A stretch of 64,000 nt of DNA from Anopheles merus (lineage: Eukaryota > Arthropoda > Insecta > Diptera > Culicidae), in NCBI RefSeq assembly GCF_017562075.2, contig NC_054082.1, positions 46,957,793 through 47,021,792 of the forward strand. Direction: 5' to 3'. Numbering within the stretch: position 1 is the first letter of the stretch; the number at the start of each line of letters is the position of its first letter. Positions 24,437-35,371 of the stretch are shown piece by piece. The notes under the pieces were generated by a model. It ran no database searches and was not told where the DNA came from. It saw only the letters and a program-made list of their open reading frames with translations. The translations under genes were made by a program, and so were the position numbers.

Positions 24437-25218
24437 TGTAATGAGCGTTCAGCTGTACCTCAAGTACCGTCGCGGTAGGTCAGTTTTTACTGACATGAGC
24501 CGAGGTGGAATAACACTTTTGTTCGAAGCGGACTTTTCAACACTTGATCGTCCAGGCTATCATAGAAACCTTTAGGAGGTTTCCCTTACTGGAAACGTTG
24601 GAGTTTAGAAGTCTTACCTTGGGTAGGGGGACATAACTAAACTCTTGAAATAAGTTGGAAGGCGAAGTATTAGGAAGCGTAACGTCCTATCTTGGCAGTC
24701 CGAACGAATCTGACCTGCCACGGTCGGATTTGGTTTTATTTATACTCAATAAGTTCGTACATTTGGTTTTGGAATGTGTTTTTGTCCTAATTAAAGGTTA
24801 TTGATATGAGATGCAATTTATACATTATATTGGAGTGAGGTGTCTATGTTTTTACGAAGGTTCTGGAAAGTATAAACTGTTCTAGCTAAAGAACGGGTGC
24901 GTTCGTCGATCTTTGCCTACACTGCGCTTTTAGCAATAAGTTGCTATGCGTTCTCTGTTTGTCCACTTTGCTGCAGTAACGCTTGAATTGCTTATGTTGC
25001 CCGTTTCGGTTGTTTTTGATAAGTGTGTCACGTCTGTTATTTGTTCAAATGGACGGCCTGAACTCTTCCGGTTGCGGTGCTATGGTATGATCTGATTTGC
25101 TGAATGTGTTATAATGAATGTGTAACAAAGGTGTGGTTTGGCTTTCTAAAATGTGTTACAATGTGTCTATAGCTGATAGTGTGTATTATAATAAGTTCTG
25201 TATAGCAGATATGCTACA
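24437..25218 (+). mobile_element. Solo LTR A (782 bp) inside satellite, target duplication CTGC
   Basis: It begins TGTAATGAGC and ends ATATGCTACA. The satellite base string CTGC precedes it (24433-24436) and follows it (25219-25222), so a monomer was split and four bases duplicated. No internal region, no second LTR and no coding sequence. The 4-bp duplication suggests Ty3/Gypsy. It differs from the other copies by one missing T (AAGTTCG for AAGTTTCG). Confidence 0.9.
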
Positions 25219-28200
25219 CTGCGATTCCCGCAAAAACTTCTGCGATTTTCGCAAAATCTTCTGCGATTCTCGCAAACACTTCTGCGATTTTCACAAAAAG
25301 TTTTGCGACTTTTGCAAAAAGTTTTGAGATTTTCGCAAAAAGTTTTGCGATTTTTGCAAAAACTTCTGCGATTTTCGCAAAACTTTTTGCGATTTTTGCA
25401 AAAACTTCTGCGATTTTCGCAAACACTTCTGCGATTTTTGCAAACACTTCTGCGATTTTCGCAAAAACTTTTGCGATTTTCTCAACAATTTTCGCAATTT
25501 TCACAAAAACTTCTGAGATTGTCGCAAACTATTTTACGATTTTCGCAAAAACTTCTGCGATTTTCGCAAAATGTTTTGCGTTTCGCAAAAACTTCTGCGA
25601 TTTTCATAAAAACTTCTGCGATTTACGCAAAAAATTTCTGCGATTTTGGCAAAACGTGTTGCGATTTTTGCAAAAAGTTTTGCGATTTTGGTAAAACTTC
25701 TGCGATTTTCGCATAAAACTTCTGCGATTTTCGCAAAAAACTTCTGCGATTTTCGCAAAAACTTCTGCGATTTTCGCAAAAACTTCTGTGATTTTCGCAA
25801 ACACTTCTGCGATTTTCGCAAACACTTCTGCGATTTTCGCAAACACTTCTGCGATTTTCGCAAAAACTTCTGCAATTTTCGCAAAAACTTCTACGATTTT
25901 CGCAAACACTTCTGCGATTTTCGCAAACACTTCTGCGATTTTCGCAAAAACTTTTGCGATTTTCTCAACAATTTTTGCAATTTTCACAAAAACTTCTGAG
26001 ATTGTCGCAAACTATTCTACGATTTTCGCAAAAACTTCTGCGATTTTCGCAAAATGTTTTGCGTTTCGCAAAAACTTCTGCAATTTTCATAAAAACTTCT
26101 GCGATTTACGCAAAAATAATTCTGTGATTTTAGCAAAAAATTCTGCGATTTTCGCAAACACTTCTGCGATTTTCGCAAAAGTTGTTGCAATTTTTGCAAA
26201 AACTTCTGCAATTTTCACAAAAACTTCTACGATTTTCGCAAAAACTTCTGCGATTTTCGCAAAAACTTCTGCGAGTTTCGTGAAATGTTTTGCGATTTTC
26301 GCAAAAACTTCTGCGATTTTCGCAAAAACTTCTGCGATTTTCGCATGATCTTCTGCAATTTTTGCAAAACACTTCTGCGATTTTCGCAAAAAATCTGCGA
26401 TTTTCTCAAACACTTCAGCGATTTTCGCAAACACTTCTGCGATTTTCGCAAACACTTCTGCGATTTTCGCAAAACTTTTGCGATTTTCGCAAAAACTTTT
26501 GCGATTTTTACAAACACATCTGCGATTTTCGCAACAACCTCTGCGATTTGCGCAAAAAGTTTTGCAATTTTCGCAAAAACTTCTGCGATTTTCGCAAAAA
26601 CTTCTGCGATTTTCGCAAACACTTCTGCGATTTTCGCAAAAACTTCTGCGATTTTCGTAAAAACTTCCGGATTTTCGCAAAAACTTCTGCGATTTTCGCA
26701 AAAACTTTTTCGATTTTCGTGAAAAAATCTGCGATTTTCGCAAAAACTTCTGCGGTTTTCGCAAAAAACTTCTACAATTTTCGCAAAAAGTTCTGCGATT
26801 TTCGTAAAAACTTCCGGATTTTCGCAATAACTTCTGCGATTTTCGCAAAAACTTTTTCGATTTTCGTGAAAAAATCTGCGATTTTCGCAAAAACTTTTGC
26901 GATTTTCGCAAAAACTTCTGCGAGTTTCGCAAAAACTTCTGCGATTTTCGCAAAATACCTCTGCGATTTTCGCAAACACTTCTGCGATTTTCACAAAAAG
27001 TTTTTCGACTTTCGCAAAAACTTCTGCGATTTTCGCAAACACTTCTGCGATTTTCGCAAACACTTCTGCGATTTTCGCAAACACTTCTGCGATTTTCGCA
27101 AAAACTCCTGCGATTTTCGCCAAAAACTTCTGCGATTTTCGCAAAAAACTTCTGCGATTTCCGCAAACACTTTTGCGATTTTCGCAAAAAGTTTTGCGAT
27201 TTTCACAAACACTTCTGCAATTTCGCAAAAACTTCTGCGATTTTCGCAAACACTTCTGCGATTTTCGCAAAAACCTCTATGATTTTCGCAAACACTTCTG
27301 CGATTTTCGCAAAAAACTTCTGCGATTTTCGCAAACACTTCTGCAATTGTCGCAAAAAGTTTTGTGATTTTCGCAAAAACTTCTGCGATTTTCGCAACAA
27401 CCTCTGCGATTTTCGCAAACACTTCTGCGATTTTTGCAAAAAACTTTTGCGATTTTCGCAAATACTTCTGCGATTTTCGCAAACACTTCTGCGATTTTCG
27501 CAAAAACTTCTGCGATTTTCGCAAACACTTCTGCAATTTTCGCAAAAACTTCTGCGATTTTCGGAAAAACTTCTGCGATTTTCGCAAAAACTTCTGCGAT
27601 TTTCGCAAAAAACTTCTGTGATTTTTGCAAACACTTCTGCGATTTTCGCAAACATTTCTGCGATTTTCGCAAACACTTCTGCGATTTTGGCAAAAACTTC
27701 TGCGATTTTCGCAAAAACTTCTGCGATTTTCGCAAAAACTTCTGCGATTTTCGCAAAAACTTCTGCAATTTTCGCAAACACTTCTGCGATTTTTCCAAAA
27801 ACTTCTGCGATTTTCGTAAAAAGTTTAGTGATTTTTGCAAAACGTTTTGCGATTTTCGCAAAAACTTCTGCGATTTTTGCAAACACTTCTGCGATTTTCG
27901 CCAAAACTTCCGCGATTGTCGCAAAAACTTCTGCGACTTTCGCTAAAACTTCTACGATTTTCGCAAACTCTTCTGCGATTTTCACCAAAAACTTTTGCGA
28001 TTTTCGCAAAAACTTCTGCGATTTTCGCAAACACTTCTGCGATTTTCGCAAATACTTCTGCGATTTTTGCAAAAACTTCTGCGATTTTCGCAAACACTTC
28101 TGCGATTTTCGCAAAAACTTTTGCGATTTTCGCAAAAAACTTCTGCGATTTTCGCAAAAAGTTTTGCGATTTTCGCAAAACCTCTGCGATTTTGCAAAAA

Positions 28201-28480
28201 ATTCTGCGATTTTCGCAAACACTTTTGCAATTTTCGCAAAAACTTCTGCAATTTTCGCAAAAAATTCTGCGATTTTCGCAAAAAGTTTTGCGATTTTCGC
28301 AAAAAGTTTTGCGATTTTTGCAAAAAGTTTTGCGATTTTCGCAAAAACTGCTGCGATTTTTGCAAACACTTCTGCGATTTTCGCAAAAAGTTTTGCAATT
28401 TTTGCAAAAACTTCTGCGATTTTCGCAAAAACTTCTGCGATTTTCGCAAACACTTCTGCGATTTTCGCAAAAACTTCTGC
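25219..28480 (+). repeat. Satellite block between LTR A and LTR B (3.26 kb)
   Basis: Same 21-bp monomer, opening with the distinctive CTGCGATTCCCGC. The first ~1.85 kb matches the satellite after LTR B (29264 onward) variant for variant; the last ~0.65 kb matches the satellite before LTR A. It therefore forms one period of a 4.04-kb compound repeat with the LTR. Confidence 0.93.
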
Positions 28481-29263
28481 TGTAATGAGCGTTCAGCTGT
28501 ACCTCAAGTACCGTCGCGGTAGGTCAGTTTTTACTGACATGAGCCGAGGTGGAATAACACTTTTGTTCGAAGCGGACTTTTCAACACTTGATCGTCCAGG
28601 CTATCATAGAAACCTTTAGGAGGTTTCCCTTACTGGAAACGTTGGAGTTTAGAAGTCTTACCTTGGGTAGGGGGACATAACTAAACTCTTGAAATAAGTT
28701 GGAAGGCGAAGTATTAGGAAGCGTAACGTCCTATCTTGGCAGTCCGAACGAATCTGACCTGCCACGGTCGGATTTGGTTTTATTTATACTCAATAAGTTT
28801 CGTACATTTGGTTTTGGAATGTGTTTTTGTCCTAATTAAAGGTTATTGATATGAGATGCAATTTATACATTATATTGGAGTGAGGTGTCTATGTTTTTAC
28901 GAAGGTTCTGGAAAGTATAAACTGTTCTAGCTAAAGAACGGGTGCGTTCGTCGATCTTTGCCTACACTGCGCTTTTAGCAATAAGTTGCTATGCGTTCTC
29001 TGTTTGTCCACTTTGCTGCAGTAACGCTTGAATTGCTTATGTTGCCCGTTTCGGTTGTTTTTGATAAGTGTGTCACGTCTGTTATTTGTTCAAATGGACG
29101 GCCTGAACTCTTCCGGTTGCGGTGCTATGGTATGATCTGATTTGCTGAATGTGTTATAATGAATGTGTAACAAAGGTGTGGTTTGGCTTTCTAAAATGTG
29201 TTACAATGTGTCTATAGCTGATAGTGTGTATTATAATAAGTTCTGTATAGCAGATATGCTACA
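28481..29263 (+). mobile_element. Solo LTR B (783 bp) inside satellite, target duplication CTGC
   Basis: Near-identical to LTR A, at an offset of 4044 bp, with the same CTGC duplication (28477-28480 and 29264-29267) and the same neighbouring satellite variants. This points to copying of LTR plus satellite together rather than to a second insertion. Confidence 0.9.
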
Positions 29264-31366
29264 CTGCGATTCCCGCAAAAACTTCTGCGATTTTCGCAAA
29301 ATCTTCTGCGATTCTCGCAAACACTTCTGCGATTTTCACAAAAAGTTTTGCGACTTTTGCAAAAAGTTTTGAGATTTTCGCAAAAAGTTTTGCGATTTTT
29401 GCAAAAACTTCTGCGATTTTCGCAAAACTTTTTGCGATTTTTGCAAAAACTTCTGCGATTTTCGCAAACACTTCTGCGATTTTTGCAAACACTTCTGCGA
29501 TTTTCGCAAAAACTTTTGCGATTTTCTCAACAATTTTCGCAATTTTCACAAAAACTTCTGAGATTGTCGCAAACTATTTTACGATTTTCGCAAAAACTTC
29601 TGCGATTTTTGCAAAATGTTTTGCGTTTCGCAAAAACTTCTGCGATTTTCATAAAAACTTCTGCGATTTACGCAAAAAATTTCTGCGATTTTGGCAAAAC
29701 GTGTTGCGATTTTTGCAAAAAGTTTTGCGATTTTGGTAAAACTTCTGCGATTTTCGCATAAAACTTCTGCGATTTTCGCAAAAAACTTCTGCGATTTTCG
29801 CAAAAACTTCTGCGATTTTCGCAAAAACTTCTGTGATTTTCGCAAACACTTCTGCGATTTTCGCAAACACTTCTGCGATTTTCGCAAACACTTCTGCGAT
29901 TTTCGCAAAAACTTCTGTGATTTTCGCAAACACTTCTACGATTTTTGCAAACACTTCTGCGATTTTCGCAAACACTTCTGCGATTTTCGCAAAAACTTTT
30001 GCGATTTTCTCAACAATTTTTGCAATTTTCACAAAAACTTCTGAGATTGTCGCAAACTATTCTACGATTTTCGCAAAAACTTCTGCGATTTTCGCAAAAT
30101 GTTTTGCGTTTCGCAAAAACTTCTGCAATTTTCATAAAAACTTCTGCGATTTACGCAAAAATAATTCTGTGATTTTAGCAAAAAAATTCTGCGATTTTCG
30201 CAAAAACTTCTGCGATTTTCGCAAAAAGTTGTTGCAATTTTTGCAAAAACTTCTGCAATTTTCACAAAAACTTCTACGATTTTCGCAAACACTTCTGCGA
30301 TTTTCGCAAAAACTTCTGCGAGTTTCGTGAAATGTTTTGCGATTTTCGCAAAAACTTCTGCGATTTTCGCAAAAACTTCTGCGATTTTCGCATGATCTTC
30401 TGCAATTTTTGCAAAACACTTCTGCGATTTTCGCAAAAAATCTGCGATTTTCTCAAACACTTCAGCGATTTTCGCAAACACTTCTGCGATTTTCGCAAAC
30501 ACTTCTGCGATTTTCGCAAAACTTTTGCGATTTTCGCAAAAACTTTTGCGATTTTCACAAACACATCTGCGATTTTCGCAACAACCTCTGCGATTTGCGC
30601 AAAAAGTTTTGCAATTTTCGCAAAAACTTCTGCGATTTTCGCAAAAACTTCTGCGATTTTCGCAAAAACTTCTGCGATTTTCGCAAAAACTTCTGCGATT
30701 TTCGTAAAAACTTCCGGATTTTCGCAAAACTTCTGCGATTTTCGCAAAAACTTTTTCGATTTTCGTGAAAAAATCTGCGATTTTCGCAAAAACTTCTGCG
30801 GTTTTCGCAAAAAACTTCTACAATTATCGCAAAAAGTTCTGCGATTTTCGTAAAAACTTCCGGATTTTCGCAATAACTTCTGCGATTTTCGCAAAAACTT
30901 TTTCGATTTTCGTGAAAAAATCTGCGATTTTCGCAAAAACTTTTGCGATTTTCGCAAAAACTTCTGCGAGTTTCGCAAAAACTTCTGCGATTTTCGCAAA
31001 ATACCTCTGCGATTTTCGCAAACACTTCTGCGATTTTCACAAAAAGTTTTTCGACTTTCGCAAAAACTTCTGCGATTTTCGCAAACACTTCTGCGATTTT
31101 CGCAAACACTTCTGCGATTTTCGCATAAACTTCTGCAATTTTTGCAAAAACTTCTACGATTTTCGCAAAACTTTTGCGATTTTCGCAAAAACTTTTTTTT
31201 CTATTTTCTTGAAATGTTTTGCGATTTTTGCAAAAAGTTCTGCGATTTTCGCGAAATGTTTTGCGATTTTCGCAAAAACCTCTGCGATTTTCGTAAAAAA
31301 CTTCTACGATTTTCGCAAAAACTTTTGCGATTTTTGCACAAACTTCTGCGATTTTGTTGGTTTCAG
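29264..31366 (+). repeat. Satellite block after LTR B
   Basis: 21-bp monomers, following the block after LTR A until about 31110, then diverging through degraded monomers with an eight-T run and CTATTTTCTTGAAATG (about 31193-31220) to the end of the forward-oriented array, where it meets a SINE fragment. Confidence 0.93.
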
Positions 31367-31498
31367 TTGGCTTTCAGTGACTTATTGATTTCCCCCCATA
31401 GCAGGATAGTCAGTCCTACGTATGGCGGCACGGTCTATTTGGGGCTTGAACCCATGATGGGTATGTTATTAAGTCGTACGAGTTGACGACTGTACCAT
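31367..31498 (-). mobile_element. SINE200-like fragment, truncated at both ends
   Basis: It matches the inner part of the full element at 44304-44516, including GGCGGCACGGTC, GGGGCTTGAACCCATGA and GAGTTGACGACTGTAC. Both element ends are missing, and satellite lies on each side. On the minus strand GGTTCAAGCCC is a B-box-like internal promoter element of tRNA-derived SINEs. Confidence 0.8.
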
Positions 31499-31695
31499 GT
31501 GAAAATCGCAGAAGTGTTTGCGAAAATCGCAGAAGATTTTGCGACAACCGCAGAAGTTTTTGCGACAATCGCATAAGTTTTTGCGATAATCGCAGAAGTT
31601 TTTGCGACAACCGCAGAAGTTTTAGCGAAAATCGCAGAAGTTTTGCAAAAATCGCAAAACTTTTTACGAAAATCGCAGAAGTTTTTGCGAAAATT
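31499..31695 (-). repeat. Short satellite block in inverted orientation (about 9 monomers)
   Basis: The monomer reads as its reverse complement (GAAAATCGCAGAAG...TTTTGCGA), opposite to all the satellite to the left. Variants include GACAACCGCAG and GATAATCGCAG. It ends at AAATTGATACTGGG, where unique sequence starts. Confidence 0.93.
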
Positions 31696-32206
31696 GATAC
31701 TGGGCTTATTAATCTCATTTTGCGTCTTCTTGTACACCAGGCACTCTTTTAGTTCATCCCAATGACATTTTACATTGAGCGTATTTAAATGGCGCTGCAG
31801 TGCAATCTGAGGACGGATGTTGGAACCTTGGGAACAAAGGGTCTTGCAATAACAATGCAAAGTCCTTCATACACCAAGAAACTAGGAATAGTAGTAGGTC
31901 CACCAAGTGCAGAAAGATCGTTTTACTGCGTTAGCTCCAGGTTGTGCTCGTTCTTTTAACTGTTTGCAATTCCCAGTACTATGATTGATCTAGGCGTACT
32001 CAATTGTTGTCTAACGTTATAAAATATGTTATGTTTTTTTCTGCGTTATTCTGTTTTTGTATATAAAGTAGTTCATAAGCATTAGACTTTACTCGCAAAT
32101 ATATAGTTCCCTCAAACGTAACGCGTTTTGATTTTGTTACCGTGTACTTCTTTTACCAGTTTACTGTGGAAGATGAGTAAAGTGGCTTCACCACAATCAC
32201 CCGCAC
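31696..32206. other. Non-satellite stretch without a recognised gene
   Basis: Minus-strand reading continues open to 31860 with a Cys-containing sequence (CYCKTLCSQGSNIRPQIALQ), but this frame runs in from the satellite and I recognise no family. The rest is AT-rich with no coding signal. It may be further retroelement debris. Confidence 0.4.
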
Positions 32207-32656
32207 TCATGGAGTGGAAAGAGTCCGGAAAGCACCCATTCCTAACTTTAGCAGTTCTTCGGATGCAATATCCAGGTCATCCACGACTCCTGCTACCTCG
32301 ACTATTCCACCTAGGTTGTACATCCGATAATGATCGGTAAATTGTGGGTCAGCTGCTATAGCGTTCGGCTGCATTCGGTCGCTAACGGTGATTCGTATCC
32401 GGTTAGTGCGAACACGAAATACATTGGTTACCCCAGGATTGCTTTTATGCAGGGATGTTGTGATAGCCACAAGGTTGAGATCGTTATATCCGGGCATCAT
32501 GAAGACGCGAAAGTCTCCCCCGTAGCAAGAAGGGTGTTCAGGATGTTTTGCCTTGTCAGTCGACATTGGCGTGACTGCAGCAAGAACTTTTTTGCTACTG
32601 GCTCCTTCCTCTACTATTGTGGGTGCTTTCCTCTTCTTATGGGATACCGTGCTCAA
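32207..32656 (-). pseudogene. ORF1 (gag-like) fragment of a non-LTR retrotransposon
   Basis: A 149-codon minus-strand frame starting MSTVSHKKRKAPTIVEEG, with a basic N-terminus and then PGYNDLNLVAITTSLHKSNPG, VFRVRTNRIRITVSD and HYRMYNLGGIVEVAGVVDD. This looks like the ORF1 of mosquito LINEs, though I identify the family only by its general pattern. It stops before any zinc knuckle and is not followed by endonuclease or RT, so it is a dead fragment. An identical copy is at 57069-57518. Confidence 0.55.
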
Positions 32657-32927
32657 CCCTTCATCAGAGGAAACATTACAATTTTCATATTGGCCATATT
32701 GGCCACAATAGTTGGAGGCAAACAGATATCATTGTTTAAAATAGATACCGCGGAGAAAAAAGCAAAGAATGAAAATGAAAAAATGAAATGATAAATAAAG
32801 AAAATAAAAACCAAAGTACCAATACATTAATACAATACATTAATATAAGAACTTTTTCATCAACCTAACATCAACACGCATTGATATCTACTCACAGAGG
32901 CGGAGACGGTAACGGTCACACTCTACA

Positions 32928-33261
32928 CAGTGGCGGATCTAACGGTAGGCGGACTAGGCGGTCGCCTGGCGCCCCGCCGATTGAGGGGCCCCGTAGATTG
33001 CCATTCTATAGTATGCCGTATGGACAGAGTACTTGCGACAAGGGCCTGGATGGCTCTATGCCCCCCCCCCCCCCACGTCAGCAAAAAATTTAGAAGCTGT
33101 GACTGATGATCGAAGGGGACGGCATTTCAAGTTTACTGTTCAATATCCCAACAGCAAGTTTAGTGCCGCTACTCCCCCCCGCCCCAACAACATTTACCAT
33201 TTACAGGAGGCCTCAACTCGTCTTTCCGCCTAGGGCCCCCGATACCCTTAATCCGCCACTG
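32928..33261. mobile_element. hAT-type MITE (334 bp), 8-bp target duplication ACTCTACA
   Basis: Terminal inverted repeats CAGTGGCGGAT...ATCCGCCACTG, flanked by ACTCTACA at 32920-32927 and 33262-33269. Eight-base duplications and CA..TG ends are hAT hallmarks. There is no transposase. The interior is G/C-rich with a 14-C run at 33061-33074. A reversed relative lies at 44784-45176. Confidence 0.9.
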
Positions 33262-33502
33262 ACTCTACACATTCAGCACAATACACACTTGTCGCACTGC
33301 GCACGCTAGGCATGTGGTGCGTTATATGATACACACTCGTTACACACAATTAGGACTTCACACTTACCAGAACACACAGTGATACAACAAAAAGGGCAGT
33401 CGGTGTACTTTCGGCTTTGAGCGATTTCGATCTGTTGCTGTCGAGCGATCGTGATAAGCATCCGATCGCATCGACGGTTGGCGACAGCATGACAACATGT
33501 AT

Positions 33503-33727
33503 TTAATATTCCTCGGAATTCGGAGCAACATTGTTTATCTTGATTTCAATTCCGGACAGCCGGGCTGCTGCTACTCTGGGTACGTGGATATTGATTTGCT
33601 CTAGGATACGCGGTGCGTCTATCGTTCGGGTCAGAACTCCTGCTACGAACAGAGCCTGAGCATTTTTCCTGTGGTTGCTTAACGTTTCAAGACATAGTAG
33701 TAGACAACGCGATTCGTAGGGTGGCAA
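33503..33727 (-). pseudogene. LINE RT C-terminal fragment
   Basis: The minus-strand frame LPPYESRCLLLCLETLSNHR...DAPRILEQINIHVPRVAA resembles the C-terminal tail of non-LTR RTs downstream of the thumb, a Cys/Leu-rich helix segment. It is short, without RT motifs, and isolated. Copy 2 is at 58366-58590. Confidence 0.5.
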
Positions 33728-34390
33728 CTGAGGGCGTTCATTCCAGGGCCTATAATTATTGACAAATTAACACGGTTATGATGATTTCTAATGATTGAAA
33801 ACCATCAAATACAATGTTTAAAGCCCACATTTCGAAGATCCATGCAATGGTCTTTTTTATGTTGTTTTTTTTTTATTTGTTTTCATATGCTATTATGTTT
33901 ATGCTTCAGTTCCACGCATTCTAGATTGATCCTAAGAAAACTTGAAATTTTATGACCTCCTCGCTTTGGGCTGGTAACTGAAAAGATTCATTACCTGGTG
34001 CATATGCACGCTTTCGTCCTGCATGCATTTTTTCTCCTACTTTCTTTCGGATGCAATATCGGATGTACCCCTTCCAAAAATATTTTTATTACCCTACGCT
34101 TCGTCCGTGTTCATTACGCTTATCGATGAACTCAAGAAACGGGCCGTTCCCAAAATATATGTTTATTTAGGCCAGCGATCTTGTTCTCATACGACAAATA
34201 AAAAAGTTTAAATTTCATCTCAAAAATAGCCGTTTCAAATGAGACATTTCGTTAAAATTTAAAATCGCCTCAAACCAACCCGTTGCTGCCCCAACACCAT
34301 GGGTTTCACAATATTTAGTTTCTTATACTAGGGAAAGAGGGAAACATAAATAAATAACAAACTTACACAGGAAGGACGATCTAGGAGTTG

Positions 34391-34867
34391 TTAAACAGAC
34401 GGATACGGAATGTTGATAACGGTAATAATGGAAATCGAAAAGCCTATGATTAATGTTGAAAGCCAGGGATCGTTTTGAGCGAAAACCGAACGGTGTGGAG
34501 GGATGAAAATCGGAGGTCTATCACGTAAACGACGCGATGGAACATAAAGCGGAAGGGAAGAAAGGAGAGAGGGAACGTCAAGCTTATGAGAAAGCAGACT
34601 GGAAATGAAGTAGGACTGCGTATTTGAATGGCGAGATTTAATATCTGTTAGGCCCAATAGTCTGCAGCGTAGAGGATAGGAGGGTACAGGAGTGCTATAA
34701 CCGCGCAGAAATCTACGCGCTGCAACCCGTGTGAATTTCCTCTGTAGCCCCTCTCTAATCTCTGCATAGCAATGCTTCCAGCAGTAGTCCACACTACACA
34801 GGCGTAGTCCAATACCGAACGAACCCAGCAACCGTCTCGAAAATAAGCTTTCGTAAGAATTTAACAT
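34391..34867 (-). pseudogene. LINE RT C-terminal fragment (frameshifted)
   Basis: Minus-strand reading gives QRKFTRVAARRFLRGYSTP, PSYPLRCRLLGLTDIKSRHSNTQSYFISSLLSHKLDVPSLL. These are conserved blocks just downstream of the RT domain in CR1/Jockey/I-type elements. Upstream of QRKF the homologous reading lies in another frame (VRSVLDYACVVWTTAGSIAMQRL), so a frameshift is present. Copy 2 is at 59255-59731. Confidence 0.65.
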
Positions 34868-35202
34868 TTAATTAGAGCAACAGAAACAGTGTATCCAGGC
34901 ACATGATAATTATCTATGATTTACGTGAAAAAAGTAATCATATTAATCTAATTTAATTTTTTTAATGTTAAAGTTTGTAAAATGTATCACTTGGGGCAAA
35001 ATGGTCGTTCCAGCTTGGAGCAAAATGGTCTTTATGTTTTGACAGGAGCAACATGATGAGGCTTTGGTATAAGCTAGGGTCGCTACAATACACTAGCTTT
35101 ACATAAATAAAACTGTACTGTATATGTACTATATCGCCAGGAAAAATTACTAACAACACGTGAATTATTGAAATATGCCAGCATTTGACTAAATTATTCA
35201 AC

Positions 35203-35371
35203 TTCTTCTATTTGGCATAACGTCCTACGCGGACATGCCGGCCTTTGAGACTTAATTCAAGTAGCCGAATAGTCAACCTTTGCTACGGGGGGACGGTCCA
35301 TTCTGAGCTTGAACCCATTATAGGCATGTTATTGAGTCGTTGGAGTTGACGACTGTACCACGGGACCGCCC
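35203..35371 (-). mobile_element. tRNA-derived SINE, second family
   Basis: On the minus strand it starts near GCGGTCCCGTGGTACAGTCG, has B-box-like GGGTTCAAGCTC, and ends in an AGAAG tail. It shares the tRNA-like head with the SINE200-like element but has a different body (CGTCCTACGCGGACATGCCGG on the plus strand). I could not find a clear target duplication. Copy 2 is at 60066-60234. Confidence 0.65.

Noticed and set aside
25118..25327. Small frame starting MCNKGVVWLSKMCYNVS
   Set aside because: It lies inside the LTR and runs into satellite. It recurs with every LTR copy and has no family resemblance.
5753..31366. CRISPR-like array of short repeats
   Set aside because: There are no unique spacers, the unit is continuous tandem DNA, and the context is eukaryotic with no cas genes.
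5753..31366. Hairpins as transcription terminators
   Set aside because: The same stem recurs every 21 bp for tens of kilobases in a eukaryote, so bacterial terminator logic does not apply.
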